NCBI GenBank assembly: GCA_024699575.1
Contig: JAILPF010000049.1
Span: 1 to 8,085 of the forward strand
DNA length: 8,085 nucleotides
DNA from: Acetatifactor sp.
GTDB taxonomy: Bacteria > Bacillota > Clostridia > Lachnospirales > Lachnospiraceae
Direction: 5' to 3'
Below are positions 3,796 through 8,085 of the stretch, one piece after another. The stretch's first letter is position 1; every line of letters begins with the position of its first letter. A program made the translations under genes and the position numbers. Below the pieces are notes generated by a model. It had not been told where the DNA came from, ran no database searches, and saw nothing but the letters and a program-made list of their open reading frames with translations.

Positions 3796-6762
3796 GTGAA
3801 CAAATACAAGCGAGTTGTTTTTCCAATAATCATCGTGATTGCAGCAGTAGGAATTATAGCTGCAGCTCTTGGACTGCGTGAAAAAACCACATATGTGGAG
3901 GAAGTGTCCAAGGAGGAAGTGGAAGAAGCTTTTGAATTATTGAGTGATTCTTTGAGCTTTGCGACTGTCAGATATCAGGAGTATATCGCAGGACATGAAT
4001 TGACATACGGGTTGAATAACACTACAAGTATGCCCACAGACAGTCACAAAGAAACCGGATATGATGGGGATGTGGTAGAGCTTGATTATGAAGAGGAAGC
4101 ATCCTACATCGTTAATGTGGAAAAATCAGGCATGTACAGTCTGGGATTTGATTATCGCACAAGCGGAAGTAATCTGTCCGATTATCGAGTTGCACTGACT
4201 GTCAACGGGGAGAGTTATTTTGAGGAAATGTCTATGATTACACTGCCGCTGTTATGGCGTGACGAGACAAAAGATTTCCCCTTGGATCGCTATGGTGATC
4301 AGACTGCTCCGGGACAGGTGCGTGTAGATGATTGGCAGTATAGAGATTTGTACAATACCTCTTATTATACAGCAAAACCTCTCTATTTCTATTTGGAGAG
4401 CGGTGAGAATGAGATTCGCGTGGTAAATGAATCTGCGGATGGTCTGGTGTTGGGACAAATGTATGTCAATGCACCGAAACAGAATGTGCTGCCTTACAGC
4501 GAATACAGGGCACAGAACGAAGGGGAACTGATAAACGATTTTATCGAGATCAATGGTGTGGATTATGCACAGAAGAATTCTACATCTGCTCTTTTGACTT
4601 CTGTAAATAACCCTGCGCTTGCACCCCACAACGCAGAATACAAGGAACTGAATACTATTTCCTGGAAAAAAGCGGGTATAGAAGTTACCTATGACATGGA
4701 TGTCGCTAAGACCGGTTACTATAATCTTGCGCTTCATTATCAGAATGAAAAAGAAGACTTCCAGGTTTTTGAAAGTATTTACATTGATGGTGAGATTCCT
4801 TTCCAGGAACTTGAGAATTATGGATTTGACACTACAGATACCTCGTGGACCAATGAGGTGTTGTCCGATGCAGAGGGAAATCCTTTTGAGATTTATCTCA
4901 CTGAGGGACATCACACTCTGACGCTGCGTTCCGAGATGGAACCGGTCAGTGATGAATGGCGTTATTCCCGTTTGATTGCAGAGCATGTTACACAGTTTGC
5001 TTTGGAGATCAAAAAAATCACAGGTGCGGAGGTGGACGAGTACCGTACATGGTACATCACCAGATATATCCCGGATACCTTAAAGTATCTGGAGGCATAC
5101 GAGACTCTGATTAAAGCAATGCTTTATGATTTACAGAATTATGCACCCAACGGAGCAGAATCTGCAAAGCTTTCCGAGCTCAACAGAGCTTTGGGTATTC
5201 TGGACAAGTTGGAAGAGTATCCGGATGAACTTCCCCTTTATGTAGAGAACCTGACCGGTTCCAGTGTCAGCACAGATAACTCTGTTCTCAGGTTGATGGG
5301 TGATTTTACAACCAACATCGGCACCCAGCCTTTTGCACTGGATCGGATTTATGTATATGGGAATACCGGACTTCCTGCGAGGGATGCTAATTTTGCAAAA
5401 TCCTTTGTGAATGGCACCAAGTCTTTAATATATTCCTTTACCTCAGATAAATATCAGTTGGATAATGAGGAGGAAGCAGTCAATATTTGGGTAAACCGTG
5501 CGGTAACGCAGGTGGATCTGTTACAGAAGATGGCAGATGCAGAGTTTACCCCTGAGACAGGAATTAAGGTAAAGATTTCCGTGATGCCGGATGCAAACAA
5601 GCTGACCCTGGCAACAGCAGCAGATGAGACTCCTGATTTGGCGCTTGGTCTGGCTTCCCATATCCCTTTTGAATTGGCGTCCAGAGGAGCGATTTGCGAC
5701 TTGACGGAGTTTGATGATTTCTGGCAGGTTGCTGATTCTTTCGCACCCGGTGCATTTATTCCCTATGTATTTAACGAGGGTGTATATGCAGTGCCGGAGA
5801 CATCTGACTTTAACCTGATTGTATATAGAAAAGATATCTTTGAACAGTTAAACATCGGTATCCCCAGCACCTGGAACGATTTGATTGGTATTTTACCGGA
5901 GCTTCAGAGATTCGGTATGAATTTCTACCACAACATCGCAACGATTGATGGATACAAATGGTTCTATCAGACCTCTCCGCTGATTTATCAGAACGGAGGA
6001 AGCCTGTATACAGAGGATGGCTTACATACTGCTATCAACCGTCCGGAGGCTGTGAAGGGTCTTAGAACCTTAGGCGAATTGTTCAGCATTTACTCTGTGG
6101 CAACACAGGTGCCGCAGTTTGCAGACTCCTTCCGCTATGGAGTATATCCGATTGGTATCATTAACTTAGAGACCTACAACCTGATTACCAACGGTGCACC
6201 GGAGCTGGAAGGTCAATGGAAATTGTCAAGCTACTTGGGAACTGAGAATGAAAACGGCGTGGTAGACAGAAGCTACATCGCAGCAGGTACCGGCGGCATT
6301 ATCTTTAATGATTCCGCGAAAAAGGATGAGTGTTGGACTTTCCTGAAATGGTGGCTCAGCCATGATGTGCAGGCCAACTATGCTCACACACTGCAGTCTA
6401 CATATGGTAAGGAATATATCTGGTTGCCCTCCAATCTGGAAGCAATTGCAGATTGTACACTGCCTACCGAAGATAAACAGATTATCTTAGAGCAGTTAAA
6501 GTGGCTTCGAGATGTGCCCAGAACGCCCGGGCAGTATATGCTGGAACGTGATATTTCCAATATATGGAACAGTGTTGCTGTGGACGGAAAATCTTGCCAG
6601 GTATCAATCGACGAGAAAATCCTGGAGATTAACCGTGAGATTATTAAGAAGATGTCCGACCTTGGTTACTGTGATACAGAGGGCAATCTCTTGAAAGAAT
6701 ACCACATTCGTGATGTGGATTGGATTATTGATAATATTGAGAAAGCAAGAAAGGGGGAATAA
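3796..6762 (+). CDS. Membrane-anchored fusion: tandem carbohydrate-binding-like domains plus solute-binding domain
   Basis: From the GTG start, 988 residues (six more from the unlikely TTG at 3778). Order: a short basic N-terminus and one membrane anchor (about 5-27, no lipobox); an acidic linker (35-50); beta-rich domain 1 (about 86-225); beta-rich domain 2 (about 239-395); a helical segment (about 405-475); a family-1-like solute-binding domain (about 550-950). The beta domains are duplicates: YIVNVEKSGMYSLGF (104-118) matches YDMDVAKTGYYNLAL (299-313), NGESYFEE (137-144) matches DGEIPFQE (331-338), and both end in a Y-L-x-x-G hairpin. Such folds resemble CBM6/35-type modules. The binding domain shows the usual YAVPETSDFNLIVYRKDIF, PSTWNDL and AKKDECWTFLKWWLS signatures. 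It probably holds glycan at the membrane, close to the permeases encoded 7 bases downstream. Ligand unknown; whether the beta domains bind sugar is inferred. Large proteins of this kind occur beside sugar importers in Lachnospiraceae. Confidence 0.8.
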   Translation: MNKYKRVVFPIIIVIAAVGIIAAALGLREKTTYVEEVSKEEVEEAFELLSDSLSFATVRYQEYIAGHELTYGLNNTTSMPTDSHKETGYDGDVVELDYEEEASYIVNVEKSGMYSLGFDYRTSGSNLSDYRVALTVNGESYFEEMSMITLPLLWRDETKDFPLDRYGDQTAPGQVRVDDWQYRDLYNTSYYTAKPLYFYLESGENEIRVVNESADGLVLGQMYVNAPKQNVLPYSEYRAQNEGELINDFIEINGVDYAQKNSTSALLTSVNNPALAPHNAEYKELNTISWKKAGIEVTYDMDVAKTGYYNLALHYQNEKEDFQVFESIYIDGEIPFQELENYGFDTTDTSWTNEVLSDAEGNPFEIYLTEGHHTLTLRSEMEPVSDEWRYSRLIAEHVTQFALEIKKITGAEVDEYRTWYITRYIPDTLKYLEAYETLIKAMLYDLQNYAPNGAESAKLSELNRALGILDKLEEYPDELPLYVENLTGSSVSTDNSVLRLMGDFTTNIGTQPFALDRIYVYGNTGLPARDANFAKSFVNGTKSLIYSFTSDKYQLDNEEEAVNIWVNRAVTQVDLLQKMADAEFTPETGIKVKISVMPDANKLTLATAADETPDLALGLASHIPFELASRGAICDLTEFDDFWQVADSFAPGAFIPYVFNEGVYAVPETSDFNLIVYRKDIFEQLNIGIPSTWNDLIGILPELQRFGMNFYHNIATIDGYKWFYQTSPLIYQNGGSLYTEDGLHTAINRPEAVKGLRTLGELFSIYSVATQVPQFADSFRYGVYPIGIINLETYNLITNGAPELEGQWKLSSYLGTENENGVVDRSYIAAGTGGIIFNDSAKKDECWTFLKWWLSHDVQANYAHTLQSTYGKEYIWLPSNLEAIADCTLPTEDKQIILEQLKWLRDVPRTPGQYMLERDISNIWNSVAVDGKSCQVSIDEKILEINREIIKKMSDLGYCDTEGNLLKEYHIRDVDWIIDNIEKARKGE

Positions 6763-6769
6763 GTGACAG

Positions 6770-7693
6770 ATGAAAAGAGAACCGAGACGTAAAGTAAAGA
6801 AACTGAATCACAACAGCGACTTCGTGACATCAATGTTGTTGCTCATTCCTTATCTGCTGCTGTTTTCTTTGTTTATTGCCATTCCGGTTATCATTGCAAT
6901 CGGATTGTCATTTACCTATTTTGATGTAATTAATACCCCGCATTTTGTAGGGTTGTCCAACTATATTTCACTGCTTACCTCAGATGAAATATTCTTGAAA
7001 TATATTATACCGAACACCTTTAAGTATGCGCTGATTGTAGGTCCGGGCGGATGTATTTTATCCTTCATTCTGGCCTGGCTTGTAACACAGATTCAGGCAG
7101 TTCCGAGAACTATCCTGACTCTGTGCCTGTACATGCCTTCCATGGTTGGACCTCTGATGATTCAGGTGGTGTGGAAGACAGTATTTAACGGTGACCAGAG
7201 AGGTATCCTGAATGCCTTCCTGATTAATCACAGATGGATTGATACTCCTATCAACTGGTTGTTATCTCCGGATTACCTGATGACAATTATCATTCTGGTA
7301 GCGTTGTGGCAGTCCATGGGTGTGGGCTTCCTCTCCATGATTGCAGGTATATTAAACGTCAACGAAGAGCTGTATGAAGCTGCCTACGTGGATGGTATGA
7401 AAAACAGATTTCAGGAAGTTATCTATATTACCATTCCTTCCATGAAGCCCCAGATGCTGTTTGGTGCGGTTATGGCGATTGTAGGTGCATTCAATACCGG
7501 ATGGATCGGACCTGCACTTTCCGGTACCAACCCTACACCGGGATACTCCGGTAACTTGATCTTGAACCATATCGAAGACTATGCATATTCCAGATATGAA
7601 ATGGGTTATGCGGCTGCGGTTTCGGTTGTATTGCTTTTGATGATTGCGTTCTTCTCTAAGGTTGCAGGAGCGCTGTTCAAAGAGAAGGATTAA
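6770..7693 (+). CDS. Carbohydrate ABC transporter permease, MalF/UgpA/LplB-like
   Basis: A 307-residue inner-membrane protein with six likely membrane helices (about 22-48, 84-108, 115-136, 170-193, 229-247, 278-301). The cytoplasmic EAA loop that docks the ATPase is clear: [21 protein letters not shown] with EAA at 203-205 and Gly at 209, the MalF-side form of CUT1 importers. The short N-terminus is strongly basic ([10 protein letters not shown]), matching the cytoplasmic side. It lacks the long extra N-terminal region of enteric MalF and has the size of Gram-positive UgpA/LplB-type permeases. The start follows the previous stop by 7 bases; its ribosome binding site AAGGGGG (6751-6757) lies inside the end of the previous gene at a long 12-base spacing, which suggests translational coupling. 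It would pair with the next gene product to form the channel. Substrate unknown. Confidence 0.9.
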   Translation: MKREPRRKVKKLNHNSDFVTSMLLLIPYLLLFSLFIAIPVIIAIGLSFTYFDVINTPHFVGLSNYISLLTSDEIFLKYIIPNTFKYALIVGPGGCILSFILAWLVTQIQAVPRTILTLCLYMPSMVGPLMIQVVWKTVFNGDQRGILNAFLINHRWIDTPINWLLSPDYLMTIIILVALWQSMGVGFLSMIAGILNVNEELYEAAYVDGMKNRFQEVIYITIPSMKPQMLFGAVMAIVGAFNTGWIGPALSGTNPTPGYSGNLILNHIEDYAYSRYEMGYAAAVSVVLLLMIAFFSKVAGALFKEKD

Positions 7694-7705
7694 GGAGAGA
7701 CTACT

Positions 7706-8085
7706 ATGGCAAAATTAAAAGGAAAAAGAGTGAATCCCAAGAACTTTTCTGCGGATCAGATTAAGTTCTATGTAATCCTGATTCCCATCGCTATTTTCAT
7801 GATCCTGCCGGTGGTCTACATGGCAAACGAAGCCTTTAAACCGCTGGGAGAGCTGTATGCATTCCCCCCGACCCTGATCGTGAAAGAGCCTACTTTAAAT
7901 AACTTCAAAAAATTGTTTGCACTTTCCGGAACCACCGGTGTGCCAATGACCAGATACCTGTTAAACTCCATCTTTATTACAGCTGTGACAGTAGTATTGA
8001 ACATTTATATCACAGTAGCCTGCGCCTTCGTTCTTTCAAAGAAGAGTCAGTATCGTGTGACAAAATGGTTCTTCAGCTTAAACCA
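7706..8085 (+). CDS. Carbohydrate ABC transporter permease, MalG-like (5' part, cut by window end)
   Basis: The frame opens at ATG 7706 and stays open to the last base, giving 126 residues of a protein that is normally about 280-300. GGAG (7694-7697), just after the previous stop codon, is the ribosome binding site with 8-base spacing. The N-terminus is basic (KLKGKRVNPKN). The first helix is about 21-39 (FYVILIPIAIFMILPVVYM). It is followed by the MalG-type periplasmic segment NEAFKPLGELYAFPP (41-55), PTLNNFKKLF (62-71) and RYLLNSIFITAVTVVLNIYITVACAF (83-108), where the second helix begins. These features fit the second subunit of a CUT1 importer. The EAA loop and the rest lie beyond the window, so integrity cannot be judged. 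It completes the permease pair with the preceding gene; no ATPase gene is visible. Confidence 0.88.
   Translation, partial: MAKLKGKRVNPKNFSADQIKFYVILIPIAIFMILPVVYMANEAFKPLGELYAFPPTLIVKEPTLNNFKKLFALSGTTGVPMTRYLLNSIFITAVTVVLNIYITVACAFVLSKKSQYRVTKWFFSLN

Noticed and set aside
4252..4986. Minus-strand open frame of 244 codons opposite the fusion gene
   Set aside because: Composition is unlike a real protein of this genome (rich in Ile, Arg, Cys and His without motifs) and the sense strand has a clear protein with recognisable domains.
6763..6765. GTG as an earlier start for the first permease
   Set aside because: It is in a different frame from the permease; ATG at 6770 is the first in-frame start.

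Overview
The window looks like a piece of a Clostridia chromosome, most likely a gut-type Lachnospiraceae relative. This is inferred from the moderate-GC coding with AT-rich gaps, strong AGGAGG-type ribosome binding sites, GTG starts, the style of the lipoprotein signal peptide, a carboxy(nor)spermidine dehydrogenase, and a solute-binding protein plus permease layout typical of that group. I could not run a database search, so the taxonomy is an inference. Every gene I can support lies on the + strand.

Left part (1-1815): the 3' end of a YczE/YyaS/YitT-type integral membrane protein, then a complete saccharopine-dehydrogenase-fold enzyme best read as carboxynorspermidine/carboxyspermidine dehydrogenase (polyamine synthesis). 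This unit ends in a hairpin terminator whose stem straddles the enzyme's stop codon.

Control region (1796-1998, about 200 bases, no gene): a good sigma-A-type promoter (TTTACA, 17 bases, TAAAAT). A perfect 12-base palindrome with a central CG sits between its two boxes, and a near copy lies exactly 57 bases upstream. The transcript would begin at or inside a 10-bp bulged hairpin. This looks like a repressor-controlled catabolic promoter, plausibly LacI-family.

Right part (1999-8085): a carbohydrate (CUT1-type) ABC importer operon. It starts with an abundant-looking lipoprotein solute-binding protein (567 aa). A strong intrinsic terminator follows, abutting the next ribosome binding site, so it probably acts as a partial terminator. 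Next comes a very large membrane-anchored protein (988 aa from the better GTG start) that fuses two duplicated beta-rich, carbohydrate-binding-like domains to a second solute-binding domain. Two MalF/MalG-like permeases follow, the second cut by the window edge. No ATPase is present; such importers often borrow a shared MsmX-type ATPase encoded elsewhere.

The most unusual points are the two different solute-binding proteins feeding one permease pair, one of them a tethered fusion with tandem binding-like modules, and the likely differential expression between them (terminator plus very different codon bias). I see no CRISPR array, mobile element, tRNA or rRNA.
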